A DNA stretch of 64,000 nt from Peribacillus huizhouensis (GCF_014138605.1 NZ_JACJHX010000004.1:62001-126000); one strand, 5' to 3'; counted from the stretch's first letter, positions 34,436-44,509 are shown. Numbers and translations: made by a program. The notes: generated by a model from the letters alone, not told the origin.

Positions 34436-35386
34436 ATGCTAGAACGAAAAGTTATTATTACAGGTGCTAATTCTGGGATCGGTAAATCCGCCGCAATTAA
34501 ATTTGCAAAAGAAGGATACATGGTTATCATGGCTTGTCGCAATATCGAGATTAGTAGAACAGCCCAAAAAGAAATCATTGAAGCTACTAAAAATAATAAC
34601 GTCCATTTAATGAAAGTTGACATGTCTTCATTCAACTCAATTCGTACATTTTGCTCGGAATACAAAAACAGATTTGATAAAGTGGACATTTTAATTCATA
34701 ATGCTGCTTATATTAACCATGGTGAAAAATATCAACTTAGTCCTGATCATATTGAACTAACATTTGCTACAAATGTATTCGGTCCTTTTTTGATGACCAA
34801 CTTGTTATTGGATCATCTAAAAAATTCTGATGATCCTAGAATCCTTCATGCAGGTAGCAATATAATTAAGCATTTCTTTGATTTGAAAGCAAAAATCAGT
34901 TTTGATAACCTTCAAGGCGAATTCAAAGATAGAAGATCCCATAGTGTATATAAAATGTACTGTCAATCTAAAATGGCCTTATTAATGCTCACATTTAAAA
35001 TGGCTGAAGAATATCAAAATGAAGGAATCAAAGTAAACGCCTTACAAATTAATGGTGCAAAAATGGCAAAGCGAACGATAAATAAAGTCAAACCTTGGTG
35101 GCGCCCCATCGCATGGGTGCAAAATTTATTTTTTCCACCAACTTCTTATATGGCAAATAATTATTTTGAAATATGCACTTCCGATCTATTTCAAAATACA
35201 ACAGGAAAACTCATAAACGATAAACTTGAAATCATGCAAGTGACCTCAAGTGAATATCCCGGTTTTTTCAAACAACTAAAAATAGTGCTTGGTTCTCGTT
35301 TCTATCCCACGTATGCTCATAACGATCATATTATGAAACAATTATGGGATTTATGTACAAAATTAGCTGTAAGTTCCCCCACTTAA
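34436..35386 (+). CDS. Short-chain dehydrogenase/reductase
   Basis: 316 residues, classical SDR fold. The cofactor motif is TGANSGIGKS (about 9-18), ACRN at about 34-37 is compatible with NADP(H), HNAA replaces the usual NNAG, and the catalytic Tyr-Lys pair is in YCQSKMAL (about 182-189) with a Ser in the preceding strand (HAGSN). The length and pattern resemble retinol-dehydrogenase/WW-oxidoreductase-like SDRs, which run longer than 250 residues. GGGGG precedes the ATG. It is paired with the TetR regulator; the substrate is unknown. Confidence 0.9.
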   Translation: MLERKVIITGANSGIGKSAAIKFAKEGYMVIMACRNIEISRTAQKEIIEATKNNNVHLMKVDMSSFNSIRTFCSEYKNRFDKVDILIHNAAYINHGEKYQLSPDHIELTFATNVFGPFLMTNLLLDHLKNSDDPRILHAGSNIIKHFFDLKAKISFDNLQGEFKDRRSHSVYKMYCQSKMALLMLTFKMAEEYQNEGIKVNALQINGAKMAKRTINKVKPWWRPIAWVQNLFFPPTSYMANNYFEICTSDLFQNTTGKLINDKLEIMQVTSSEYPGFFKQLKIVLGSRFYPTYAHNDHIMKQLWDLCTKLAVSSPT

Positions 35387-35687
35387 CACATAACCATCCC
35401 TTTATATATATTCAAATTTATCTATACCTTCATTTAACAATTTTACATCCATTTCAAACAACTTCATTTATTTCATCCTTTAAGGGTTTTCACCTTACAA
35501 AATTTTATAAGAAAAAACCTCTCGCTCCCTATATACATAGAAAACACTTATGAGCTGCTACTCTAAAGCCCTACGATAGAAAAAGTCCAAGTTTTAGAAT
35601 TGTATAACCTAATGAAAGTGGGATGCTGCGCTGATTTTGTAAAGCCCCGCCAATTTTCCACAGAAAAAAATTACTTTAATATAATCT
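35387..35687 (+). other. Intergenic stretch after the SDR
   Basis: About 300 bases of AT-rich DNA with no supported gene. A short run (PTIEKVQVLELYNLMKVG) near 35580-35640 looks slightly protein-like but has no start or family I can name. Confidence 0.3.
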
Positions 35688-35725
35688 AAAAAGCGAATTC
35701 CTTGATAAAAGGAATTCGCTTTTTG
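35688..35725. terminator. Terminator between SDR and DMT genes
   Basis: AAAAAGCGAATTCCTT and AAGGAATTCGCTTTTT pair almost perfectly around GATAA; it works in both directions. Confidence 0.88.
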
Positions 35726-35862
35726 TATTTTTTATCTTTATTCTGTTTCACCAATATGTACACCCGCTACTCGTTTAAATACAGAAACAAAGTATTTACC
35801 CAAGGTAGCCATTTTTCTGATATAATAGTTCGGTAGTTTTTGAGCTTCAGGGAGGTTTCATA

Positions 35863-36765
35863 ATGAAATTAAATAAAGGTATTTTATTTGTATTATTAGG
35901 TGCTGGATGTTTTGGTTTTACACCGATATTTGCTAAATTGGGGTTTAGTTACGGCTACTCACTTGGCCAAATTAATATCGTTCAAATGATGATTTCCTCA
36001 TTCTTATTATGGTCTTTCACTCTAATTAAACGCCCCAGCTTTAAAGGGCTAAATAAGAGAAATCTTCCTCAAATTATGATAACCGGTTGTTTGATCGGAT
36101 TAACAAGTATTTTTTATTATGGTGCGATGCAATATCTGCCAGCCTCATTAGCCATCATTTTAATGTTTCAATTCGTTTGGATAGGAATTATTTTAGAATG
36201 GATTTTCAGCAAAATAAAACCTGCTCCTGCAACCGTATTGTCCATCATTTTAATTTTGATTGGGGTCGTTTTTGCTTCCAATATATTAAATGGCGACATA
36301 AAAGGACTACCGTTTAAAGGTTTCCTATTTGGTATTCTATCAGCATTCACTTATGCAGGATTTATTTTTTTCAGTGGAAAAGTCGCTGTAAATGTAGACC
36401 CATTGATTCGAACTTCTTTAATGGCAACTGGATCAACCATCTTAGTACTTGTCCTATTCATGCGTGACATTTCTACTGTGCTGCCATTGGAGACAAACTT
36501 ATTAACGACTGCCGTTGGTGTTTCGCTATTTGGCGCAGTCCTTCCCCCACTATTTTTCGCAGTGGGAGCACCATTGGTTTCAGGTGGAATCGCCAATATA
36601 TTAACATCCATTGAATTACCGATCGCCATCCTATCCGCCAGCATTATTTTGTCAGAAGCGGTAATGCCGCTTCAGTGGTTGGGCACGGCTATTATATTAG
36701 CAGCGATTGCGTTGAATGAACTTGGTAGTAGCCTTTTTAGAATAAGGAAGCCTATTAAGGCGTAA
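35863..36765 (+). CDS. EamA/DMT-family transporter
   Basis: 300 residues with ten hydrophobic segments in two EamA repeats. PIFAKLGFSYG and the second-repeat GFIFFSGKVAV and ELPIAILSA segments fit the family. Clear GGGAGG before the ATG and a TATAAT box at 35821-35826. It is monocistronic between two strong terminators. Not closely similar to the DMT protein at 6039. Substrate unknown. Confidence 0.92.
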   Translation: MKLNKGILFVLLGAGCFGFTPIFAKLGFSYGYSLGQINIVQMMISSFLLWSFTLIKRPSFKGLNKRNLPQIMITGCLIGLTSIFYYGAMQYLPASLAIILMFQFVWIGIILEWIFSKIKPAPATVLSIILILIGVVFASNILNGDIKGLPFKGFLFGILSAFTYAGFIFFSGKVAVNVDPLIRTSLMATGSTILVLVLFMRDISTVLPLETNLLTTAVGVSLFGAVLPPLFFAVGAPLVSGGIANILTSIELPIAILSASIILSEAVMPLQWLGTAIILAAIALNELGSSLFRIRKPIKA

Positions 36766-36772
36766 AGATTTG

Positions 36773-36820
36773 AACTGCACCCTACTTGTTAGACACAACT
36801 AACAAGTAGGGTGCAGTTTT
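36773..36820. terminator. Bidirectional terminator between DMT gene and CUT1 operon
   Basis: AACTGCACCCTACTTGTTAG and its exact complement CTAACAAGTAGGGTGCAGTT flank ACACAA, a perfect 20-bp stem with T-runs on both strands. Confidence 0.92.
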
Positions 36821-36865
36821 CTTATGAAAAAATATTCTTTAGAAACTAAATTAAACGTTGGTTAT

Positions 36866-37690
36866 TTATTTTACTGATCCCATCATACCTGCTACAAAAT
36901 GTCTTTGAAGCAAGAAGAAGATCAGTGCTGTTGGTAAGGTTGCGATCACAATGGTTGTCATAATAATCCCAAAGTCAGGTGAATTACTTGACCCAAGATT
37001 AGATATGAGCAATGGAATCGTATGGTTTTCAGGAGACTGTAGAACAACGAGTGGCCACAAATAATTATTCCAACTTGCCATGAATGTAATAATGGCAGCT
37101 GCTGCATACGTTGTTTTCATCGTAGGTACATAAATACGGAAGAAAACACCAAGCTCTGTTAATCCATCTATTCTTCCAGCTTCAAGTAGCGCTCTTGGAA
37201 ACATCTTTGTATTTTGTCGAAAGAAAAAGATTAGAAAAGCAGTTGTAACGCTTGGTAACATTGCAGATATTAAAGTATCAATACCAATCCCAGGTGCAAT
37301 TTGCGAGATTGTCCCAAACATTCGAAATAGCGGTATCATGAGTGCAGCAAAAGGAATCATCATCGACAGAAGTAAAATATTAAATACAACATCCTTTGTC
37401 TTACTTCTATATATTTCAAAGCCATAACCAGCAAGAGATGCAATGATTAAAGATAAAATGGTCGTTGCAATGGATATGATTGCTGAGTTTATTAAAGCAG
37501 GGACAAGGTCTACCGTACTAAAAAGGTTCTGGAGGTTCTCTACCAAATGAGTTCCTGGTAATAATCTCCCTTTTGTAACATCGACAGATTTATTCGTTGT
37601 ACTAACAATCATCCAAATAAATGGAAAGATAGAGATGATCGCAAAGATTGATAGAATCATATAAATGAACATTCGTTTAATTTTATGCAT
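36866..37690 (-). CDS. CUT1 sugar ABC permease (MalG-like)
   Basis: About 274 residues with six hydrophobic segments. The EAA loop is EAGRIDGLTELGVFFRIYVP, which docks the ATPase. The C terminus ends HFVAGMMGSVK, the almost invariant MalG-type ending (xFVxGLxxGAVKG). ATG 37690 with AGGTG before it; it overlaps the end of the MalF-like gene by eight bases. It forms the inner-membrane channel with that protein. Confidence 0.93.
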   Translation of the reverse strand: MHKIKRMFIYMILSIFAIISIFPFIWMIVSTTNKSVDVTKGRLLPGTHLVENLQNLFSTVDLVPALINSAIISIATTILSLIIASLAGYGFEIYRSKTKDVVFNILLLSMMIPFAALMIPLFRMFGTISQIAPGIGIDTLISAMLPSVTTAFLIFFFRQNTKMFPRALLEAGRIDGLTELGVFFRIYVPTMKTTYAAAAIITFMASWNNYLWPLVVLQSPENHTIPLLISNLGSSNSPDFGIIMTTIVIATLPTALIFFLLQRHFVAGMMGSVK

Positions 37691-38612
37691 TTTTATCACC
37701 TGCTGCTTTGAACTGAAGGATAGAAAAGAAAACGATCATGATAACAACTGCATATGAGACAGTCGCTGCATAGCCAAAATCAGGAGTATATTTAAATGAT
37801 AGATTATAGATATACTGAGAAATGGTTAACGTTGCAGTTCCTGGACCACCCTTTGTTATATTCATAACTTCATCAAACAATTGAAGAGTACCGATGGTTG
37901 ATGTAATAGAAGTAAATAGGATGATTGGCTTTAACATTGGAATCGTAATTTTAAAGAATTGTTGAAATGCATTTGCCCCATCAATTTTAGCTGCTTCATA
38001 AATGGAGTGATCCACGTTTTGCAGAGCAGATAAATAGAAAATCATATTGTAGCCTGTCCAACGCCATGTTATTGCAATAATAATGGTTACTTTTGCCCAA
38101 AAAGGATCCGTTAGCCATTGTATCGGTTCTGATATGAGTGAAACATTGATTAGCATTTTATTAATGATTCCGTCTGTAGCAAATAAATATTTGAATACTA
38201 CGGAATATGCTACAAGTGATGTAATACACGGTAAAAATATTGCCGTTCGGAAGAATCCTTTTAGTTTCAATTTCTTATTATTTAATAAAACAGATATAAG
38301 CATTGCCAGAATGATCATGATTGGTACTTGGATGATGAGATAGATTACTGTGTTTTTCAATGCAGCTATAAATGTCGGATCTGTAAATAATCGTAGGTAA
38401 TTATCCAAACCGACAAATTGTAGATTTGTTCCCGCACCTGATTTAAAAGAAAGAATGAGTGCTTGGACCATTGGGTAGAAATAAAATATACAGATCATGA
38501 CCGTTGCTATTGAAATAAAGGCCCAACCAATTAATCCATTTTTAAATCGAAATTTGTTATGATATTTTCTTGGTTTCACCTGTATGTTCTGCTTCGTAGT
38601 TGCTGGTATCAA
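37683..38612 (-). CDS. CUT1 sugar ABC permease (MalF-like)
   Basis: About 309 residues, six hydrophobic segments after a basic N terminus (KPRKYHNKFRFKNG). The EAA loop is EAAKIDGANAFQQFFKITIP. There is no ATG near the start; a TTG at 38612 lies nine bases after GGGAG, while the TTG at 38621 is too close. No ATPase gene is in the cluster, as is usual for Firmicute CUT1 importers that share an MsmX-like ATPase encoded elsewhere. Confidence 0.92.
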   Translation of the reverse strand: MIPATTKQNIQVKPRKYHNKFRFKNGLIGWAFISIATVMICIFYFYPMVQALILSFKSGAGTNLQFVGLDNYLRLFTDPTFIAALKNTVIYLIIQVPIMIILAMLISVLLNNKKLKLKGFFRTAIFLPCITSLVAYSVVFKYLFATDGIINKMLINVSLISEPIQWLTDPFWAKVTIIIAITWRWTGYNMIFYLSALQNVDHSIYEAAKIDGANAFQQFFKITIPMLKPIILFTSITSTIGTLQLFDEVMNITKGGPGTATLTISQYIYNLSFKYTPDFGYAATVSYAVVIMIVFFSILQFKAAGDKNA

Positions 38613-38646
38613 TTTTTTCAACTCCCAACTTATCTATAAAAGAATA

Positions 38647-38720
38647 GCCTCGGAAGAGCTCACCTAACACTTGTAATCTCTTCGTTGTATCGTAATGGAA
38701 AAGCAGGCGAGTTCCGAGGC
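38647..38720 (-). promoter_or_regulatory. Long intercistronic stem-loop after the binding-protein gene
   Basis: GCCTCGGAA and TTCCGAGGC close a long stem that continues as AGCTCACCT/AGGCGAG. No strong T-run follows before the permease gene. Likely an attenuator or mRNA stabiliser that favours the binding protein. Confidence 0.55.
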
Positions 38721-38778
38721 GTGATCTCTTACATATTTTTTGCTTAAAAAATATATACGATGTTCAATTCAAGACAAA

Positions 38779-40065
38779 TTATTTAATTTGCATTTCCGCT
38801 TGTTGTTGTGCATCTTTTAATACTTTATCAAGGTCTTGACCACCAAGGTAATTCTGCATTGCAACAATTAAAATATCCTCAATCGCATATGTGTGCATCC
38901 CATAGTTTACTTGTGGAATTTCTTCAGCCCATTTTGAAAAATCTGAGATAATGGCCTGACCACCGAAGAACTCATCCCCTGTCTTATAGGCCTCTCCTTT
39001 AGTTGCTGGGATATAAGTACCAATTACACCGATATCAGTAACTAATTTTTGATATAAATCTACATTCGAACCAAAAGTCTTTGTAAGGAAATCAACTGCT
39101 TTCTCTTTGCCTGGAACATTTAGTACGTACCATGACGCACCACCCAAGTTTGAAGCATTTACGGATTCCATACCTGGAAGACTAGGATGTGGCACTACTG
39201 CCCATTTGCCTGATTGTGAAGCTTCCGCTTTTATTGAAGGAGTAATCCAGTTACCAGTGGATACTGTAGCAACTTCTCCACCATTAAATGTAGCCAAGAA
39301 CTGATTCCAGTCTGAATGGAAATTCATTAAATCATTGTCAACAAGTTCCTTATAAATTTCAAATGATCGCTTAACAGCTTCATTATTTGCTAAATCAGGC
39401 GTAGTACCATCTTCCTTCACATACCACTTACCTGCTGACTGAATCATTGTCCGAAGAAATCCTAATTCATTTGGGTCGAGAGTAAGCAATCTTTTACCAG
39501 TTGCTTCTTTTACTTTCTTGCCAATTTCAATATATTCTTTCCAGTCGATGTTTTGTAAATCTTCAATTGTAAACCCGGCTTCTGCTAAATAATCTGTTCT
39601 AACATATAATCCAGTTACTCCTGTATCAAAAGGTAGCCCGTAGTTTTCGCCATTTACACTTGTTGCTTCCACTTTATATGGAACAAAATCTTCTGTTTTA
39701 AAAGATCCCGTTAGTGGTTGGAACATATCTGGATATGCTTCTAGGAAACTTTTTGCACGATAATCTTCAATTAACACGATATTTGGTAATCCCTTGCTAG
39801 TACCAGAACTTAAACTAGTATTTAGTTTTTGAACTATGTCTCTTTGACCATTTTCAATAACATTAATTTTAAGGTCAGGATTCACAGAAGCATAAGCTTC
39901 TTTTGCCAATTCTATTGCTTTGATATTAAATTTTGGATCCCATGCCCAAATTGTAATTTGATTTGAATCTGAGCCTTCTTCTGATTCATTACTATTTGAA
40001 GCCCCAGAAGAACATGCAGCAAGCAAAAGCATACTCATCATTAGTAATACTAATAGTTTCTTCAT
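38779..40065 (-). CDS. CUT1 sugar-binding lipoprotein
   Basis: 428 residues. The lipoprotein signal ends LLLAAC at about residue 18, followed by a Ser/Asn linker. The fold is SBP_bac_1: ITIWAWDPKFNIKAIELAKE at the start, YGLPFDTGVTGLYVRTDYLAEAG in the hinge, and a C-terminal helical part. Typical ligands are oligosaccharides or polyols. The gene leads binding protein, MalF, MalG, and lies downstream of the YesN/YesM pair, suggesting two-component control; a cre site lies in its promoter region. Confidence 0.93.
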   Translation of the reverse strand: MKKLLVLLMMSMLLLAACSSGASNSNESEEGSDSNQITIWAWDPKFNIKAIELAKEAYASVNPDLKINVIENGQRDIVQKLNTSLSSGTSKGLPNIVLIEDYRAKSFLEAYPDMFQPLTGSFKTEDFVPYKVEATSVNGENYGLPFDTGVTGLYVRTDYLAEAGFTIEDLQNIDWKEYIEIGKKVKEATGKRLLTLDPNELGFLRTMIQSAGKWYVKEDGTTPDLANNEAVKRSFEIYKELVDNDLMNFHSDWNQFLATFNGGEVATVSTGNWITPSIKAEASQSGKWAVVPHPSLPGMESVNASNLGGASWYVLNVPGKEKAVDFLTKTFGSNVDLYQKLVTDIGVIGTYIPATKGEAYKTGDEFFGGQAIISDFSKWAEEIPQVNYGMHTYAIEDILIVAMQNYLGGQDLDKVLKDAQQQAEMQIK

Positions 40066-40093
40066 CTGTATCCCCCTAAGAGTCTATTTAATT

Positions 40094-40107
40094 TGTAAGC
40101 GCTATCT
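40094..40107 (-). promoter_or_regulatory. Candidate cre site before the CUT1 binding-protein gene
   Basis: TGTAAGCGCTATCT matches the consensus TGWAANCGNTNWCA at all but the last position. It lies 29 bases before the start codon. Confidence 0.6.
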
Positions 40108-40243
40108 ACCTTACAATTACAATGTTATCATCTCTTAGAGAGGACAAGTTAGGACGATATTTTTGTAATTTTGTGATATTTTTAGAAATTGATTATACAG
40201 CTATTTTTTCCGTTTGTACTTTTTTTAGGTTCTAAGACTTTTT

Positions 40244-42007
40244 TTAGTTTTTTTGTACCGGAAGTGAAATGCGAACTTTTGTTCCCTTGCCAATTTCACT
40301 TGAAATTGAAACACCATAGGCCTCACCATAAATTAGTTGAATACGCTCATGGACGTTTCTGACACCAATCCCACTAAACATCTCCTGTTTACGCTTCGTA
40401 TCTGGGAGTTTATTATTTACTGATACTTCCATGCCATCACCATTATCCAATACTTCGCATACAAGGGTTGCTTCTTCCTCCCAAATGAGGACATTAATCG
40501 TACCGCCACTTTTTTTATTGAAACCATGAAAAAAGGCGTTTTCAATAAAAGGTTGTAAAATTAATTTGGGAATTTGGCTATTAAAACAATTTGGATCGAT
40601 GAAATAATTCACTCTAATTCGTTCACCATAGCGTTTCTGATTAATTAAGACATAGCTTTTTAAATTGTTAATTTCTTGCCTAACAGTTATTGTTTCACTA
40701 ATATTGCCAATTGTATTTTGTAATAAGGAGATAAACGCATTAATTGTGTCCGTTGCTTCTTCCTTTCCACCTTGTTGCACCATGAATTTGATTGAAGTTA
40801 ACGTATTATATAAGAAATGTGGATTGATTTGCTGTTGCAATGCCGCTAATTCCGCATTACGTTTCTGGTTTTGGATAAGTACAAGCTCATCAACATACTC
40901 ATGAAGCTCATCAAGCATTGAGTTAAAAGCTTGGCCGATTTGTCTCGTTTCGTATGTACCTTTTACAGATATATAATGATCAAAATCATTTTTTGGAGTA
41001 TTTTCAATTTGTTTTACTAGATTAGACAATGAATTCGTTACCTTTCTAGAAGCAAAAAACACAATGATAATCGCTAGAAAAATGAATAGTATACAAATCA
41101 GTACGATTGACTTTTTATCAATGATATTTCCAAAAGCAGCTTTCTTATCAATTAAATTGACTAAATACAAATCAAAGGTAGGGAGATATTCAATCATGAT
41201 AAGATGGTCCTTCCCCTTAAAATCTGCATCCATATAATCTTTTTGTTGCTCCTCTAATTGGATCGCATAATCCTTTAGTTCCTCTTCTTTATTTCCAATA
41301 TACTCATCACGATTACTTGATAAAACAGTACCAGACGGATCCATCACTAACACATCGTTACCTAAGCTTGTATAGCTACTATAAAACTTTCGAAACTCCT
41401 TTTCGCGAATTGTAAAGTACATCGTTCCATAAATATATTTTGAAGTTGGTTCCATAAACGCCTTTGTAGCAATAATAACGTTCTCTCCCTTTGTTTGATT
41501 TCTTGGTTGTTCTAGATGAAATAACAGTTTATTAGGTTGTTTGAGTGTTTTTTTAGTAATAGAGTGATTCTGTAGTTCTTCATCAGATACAGCCCATGAA
41601 GATCTTTCTGTTGCAAAACTAATCCCATTAATTCCATAGACCATAATACCTACATCATAAGCTTCTACACTTGTTTTTATATTGTTCATCTGTTTTTTTA
41701 CTTGATAATAATATGAGCCCAACTGTACGTTTGAGTGCTTACCTGTAAGAAAACTCTTAATTGTACTGTTGTTTAATAGATTATTTGAAGCGATAACAAT
41801 CGAGTATTGAAACGTACCTACACTTTCCTTTATCTGATCTATCATCTTGCTATTGTTAAAACTAAACCGATCAATAAAAAACTTCTCTGACATGCGAAAT
41901 GTAGTCCAGGTTATAAGAGAAGAGATTGTAACTATGATAAGTATCGTAATAAGAAACATTTTAAAAAATAAACTATTATGTCTAATTCGGTTTGTTAGTA
42001 TTCTCAT
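40244..42007 (-). CDS. Sensor histidine kinase, YesM type
   Basis: 587 residues. TM1 at about 17-37, a large extracellular sensor domain of about 240 residues (Cache-like by general look), TM2 at about 280-305, HAMP, then the His_kinase domain with LQQQINPHFLYNTLTSIKF (phospho-acceptor His near residue 390) and the ATP-binding CEVLDNGDGMEV and FSGIGVRNVHERIQLIYG. It follows the regulator gene by 14 bases. The pair should sense an extracellular sugar and induce the CUT1 importer downstream. Confidence 0.93.
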   Translation of the reverse strand: MRILTNRIRHNSLFFKMFLITILIIVTISSLITWTTFRMSEKFFIDRFSFNNSKMIDQIKESVGTFQYSIVIASNNLLNNSTIKSFLTGKHSNVQLGSYYYQVKKQMNNIKTSVEAYDVGIMVYGINGISFATERSSWAVSDEELQNHSITKKTLKQPNKLLFHLEQPRNQTKGENVIIATKAFMEPTSKYIYGTMYFTIREKEFRKFYSSYTSLGNDVLVMDPSGTVLSSNRDEYIGNKEEELKDYAIQLEEQQKDYMDADFKGKDHLIMIEYLPTFDLYLVNLIDKKAAFGNIIDKKSIVLICILFIFLAIIIVFFASRKVTNSLSNLVKQIENTPKNDFDHYISVKGTYETRQIGQAFNSMLDELHEYVDELVLIQNQKRNAELAALQQQINPHFLYNTLTSIKFMVQQGGKEEATDTINAFISLLQNTIGNISETITVRQEINNLKSYVLINQKRYGERIRVNYFIDPNCFNSQIPKLILQPFIENAFFHGFNKKSGGTINVLIWEEEATLVCEVLDNGDGMEVSVNNKLPDTKRKQEMFSGIGVRNVHERIQLIYGEAYGVSISSEIGKGTKVRISLPVQKN

Positions 42008-42021
42008 TTATCCCCCATCTT

Positions 42022-43569
42022 TTATCCTTTAGTATGTTTTCTTCTAAACTTACTAGGCGACATTCCATTTATCTTTTTAAATACTTTACAGAAATAGCTA
42101 TGATCTGAATAACCTACGATTCCACTAATTTCTGAAATGGAGGCTGAATCCTTAAGTAGGAGCTGTGAAGCCTTTTCAATTCGAACCTTATTCAAATACT
42201 CAACAAACCCTTCTTTATTATTTGTAGAAAAATAGTTAGACAAATAGGAAGGATTAAAATGAAAATGCTCTGCTACATCTGTAAGGCTGAGTGGATCTGC
42301 ATAATGGTCTTCAATATATTGCAGGAGCTTCTTCATTTTTAAATTACTAGGTTGATTTTTCTCCGAATATAAGCATTTGTTCACTTGTTCAATAAATTTA
42401 TTTAATTGCTCTACTGTCTCACCGGATGAATTAGCCTCATTAATGGATCTTAAATACTCATACTTGGAACTTCCTATATCGGCTACATCGTATTCCATAT
42501 TATTTAGAATAACAGTAATGCGAAAGATGATATTTTCAAAGAATGATTTAAATTCGAATACATCCATCGTGTAACATTTAGAAAATTCAGATACATATTC
42601 TTGTAAATAGCTGCAAGCTTCCTGAAAGCGACTATGCTTCCATTCGTTTGTGAACCACTCCATTTTAAAAGCTTCAATATTTGGTATTTCTCGTTGTAAA
42701 TCCTGTTCCCTTAAAAGAGGGATGTTTGGAAAGTAAAATCGATATTGTATCCATTTTGATACCTTTTCATTATATATTTGCCCTATCTGTGATAAATCAG
42801 AGAATTGTTCACTTAGAACAAAACCTAAATTTGTATGGATTCCCGCAACTCTTTCTGCGAAATCAATAACCTTCTGGGACTTATCTTTATTTATGTTCAT
42901 AATTAATACGATTTCATTTTTTTCAAAGGTAATCGTATGATATGCTGCTTGAGCTAAATAAGATTGGTATTGTTGCGTGATACTATCTTGAATTTGAATA
43001 AGGTCTCCTCTAGGAGTATTCTGACTAAAAGCTACACCTAATAAATAGAAGCTGTCATAGGGAAACACTCTTGATAATTGCTTTGCATCATAATCCACTT
43101 CAAAACCAGAAATTAACTTTTCAATTACATGATTTATAGCCGTTTGCTCCTGCTGTTTTGTCTCATTTGTCTCAGAAGTTGGAATTCTACTTACTGCCTT
43201 ATTTAGCACTTCTAGCAGCGTATTTGCATCAAGCTTAGGCTTTAATATATAATCAACAACTCCACTTTGAAAGGTGGAACGAACGTAGTCAAATTCCCCA
43301 AAACTACTTAGTATAATGATCTCGATATTTGGATATTTTGATTTAACGATTCTTGTTAATTCTTCTCCATCCATAATCGGCATTACAATATCGGTTATAA
43401 CAATTTCTGGATGAGTTCGTTCAATTATTTCAAGTGCCTCCTTTCCATTTGAAGCTTCTCCCACAATTTGAAAACCTTCTTGCTCCCAATTAAGGTAATG
43501 TTTTATACCTTGTCTTATTAAAATTTCATCATCTACAATAACAATTTTACTCAATTCTTTAGTTGTCAT
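42022..43569 (-). CDS. Response regulator, YesN/AraC type
   Basis: About 515 residues. The receiver domain starts KIVIVDDEILIRQG and has the phospho-Asp in IVITDIVMPIMDG and the lysine in VVDYILKPKLDA. A middle region of about 250 residues is followed by two AraC helix-turn-helices (LTDVAEHFHFNPSYLSNYF and GYSDHSYFCKVFKKINGMSP). The true start is 43569 with GAGGTGA before it; the open frame upstream is untranslated leader. It is first in the order regulator, kinase, binding protein, permeases, all on the minus strand. Confidence 0.93.
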   Translation of the reverse strand: MTTKELSKIVIVDDEILIRQGIKHYLNWEQEGFQIVGEASNGKEALEIIERTHPEIVITDIVMPIMDGEELTRIVKSKYPNIEIIILSSFGEFDYVRSTFQSGVVDYILKPKLDANTLLEVLNKAVSRIPTSETNETKQQEQTAINHVIEKLISGFEVDYDAKQLSRVFPYDSFYLLGVAFSQNTPRGDLIQIQDSITQQYQSYLAQAAYHTITFEKNEIVLIMNINKDKSQKVIDFAERVAGIHTNLGFVLSEQFSDLSQIGQIYNEKVSKWIQYRFYFPNIPLLREQDLQREIPNIEAFKMEWFTNEWKHSRFQEACSYLQEYVSEFSKCYTMDVFEFKSFFENIIFRITVILNNMEYDVADIGSSKYEYLRSINEANSSGETVEQLNKFIEQVNKCLYSEKNQPSNLKMKKLLQYIEDHYADPLSLTDVAEHFHFNPSYLSNYFSTNNKEGFVEYLNKVRIEKASQLLLKDSASISEISGIVGYSDHSYFCKVFKKINGMSPSKFRRKHTKG

Positions 43570-43669
43570 ATGCTCACCTCTAATGCAAATCATATTTACA
43601 AATATTCCTACTATATTATACACACCAAAACTAGTGTTTCGCATATATTCTATGAAGATGACTGCTATT

Positions 43670-43716
43670 AACAAAATAATAGCCTTCTCCTCGGTGTTTA
43701 CTAGGAAAAGGCTACA
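43670..43716 (-). terminator. Terminator of the SsuABC-like operon
   Basis: On the minus strand TAGCCTTTTCCT and AGGAGAAGGCTA form a 12-bp stem with one mismatch, followed by TTATTTTG. Confidence 0.75.
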
Positions 43717-43768
43717 ACTTACTATATTTTTTTGTCTACTCGACAGAGAAATGTAGAGTGAATCTCCA

Positions 43769-44497
43769 TTATAAGCTCGTAGACAAGTCAAGTAAATGAA
43801 TGATTTTATCTTTTAGCTGGCCAAGGTATGCATCTCCTCTAGCGCGGGGCTTTGGCTGATCAATCACTATTTCTGAGTAAATCATCCCAGGCTGACCTCG
43901 AAGAATAACGATACGATCACAAAGGTAAAGAGCTTCGTCAATATCATGGGTTACAAGTAAGATTGTCGATTCATATTGCTTCCAAATCGAGAACAATAAA
44001 TCTTGAAGTTGCATCTTCGTAAAAGCGTCTAGAGCACTAAAAGGTTCATCTAATAAGAGTATTTCTGGTGCAGTAACTAAAGCTCTTGCTATCGCTACTC
44101 TTTGCGCCATTCCCCCGGATAAATCTTTAGGATAATGGTTTTCAAAACCTTTTAGCCCAACAGATTCAAGATACTTACTCGCCTTTTCATGCTTATTTAA
44201 GTCATTCGTTAAACCAAAGGAGATATTCTCAATTACTTTTAACCATGGGAGAAGACGTGGCTCTTGAAAAATCATGCCGATTTTTTCATGAACTGAACTA
44301 ACAGCTTCCCCATCAATCAAAACACTTCCCTTAAAACCTACATCCAATCCGGAAAGCACGCGGAGTAGGGTGCTTTTTCCGCAGCCACTTGTTCCAAGAA
44401 TTCCAATAATTTCTCCCTTTTGAATCGATAGACTAATATTTTTAAAGCCTGTTTCTCCATTAGAAAACGTTCTCGAAACATTCTCAATTGCTAACAT
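43769..44497 (-). CDS. ABC ATPase, SsuB/TauB type
   Basis: About 242 residues. Walker A is GTSGCGKSTLL, signature LSGGMAQRVAIARAL, Walker B ILLLDEPFSALD, switch VTHDIDEAL. GMAQR in the signature is typical of the nitrate/sulfonate/taurine group. The start is ATG 44497 (AAAGGA eight bases before) or 44506. The gene is third after binding protein and permease and under the SAM riboswitch at 46672, which supports sulfonate or another organosulfur substrate. Confidence 0.93.
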   Translation of the reverse strand: MLAIENVSRTFSNGETGFKNISLSIQKGEIIGILGTSGCGKSTLLRVLSGLDVGFKGSVLIDGEAVSSVHEKIGMIFQEPRLLPWLKVIENISFGLTNDLNKHEKASKYLESVGLKGFENHYPKDLSGGMAQRVAIARALVTAPEILLLDEPFSALDAFTKMQLQDLLFSIWKQYESTILLVTHDIDEALYLCDRIVILRGQPGMIYSEIVIDQPKPRARGDAYLGQLKDKIIHLLDLSTSL

Positions 44498-44509
44498 AGC
44501 TACCATCCT

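Noticed and set aside
43570-43791. 74-codon extension of the YesN-type regulator
   Set aside because: It would overlap the upstream ATPase gene and run through a terminator; ATG 43569 has a proper ribosome site.
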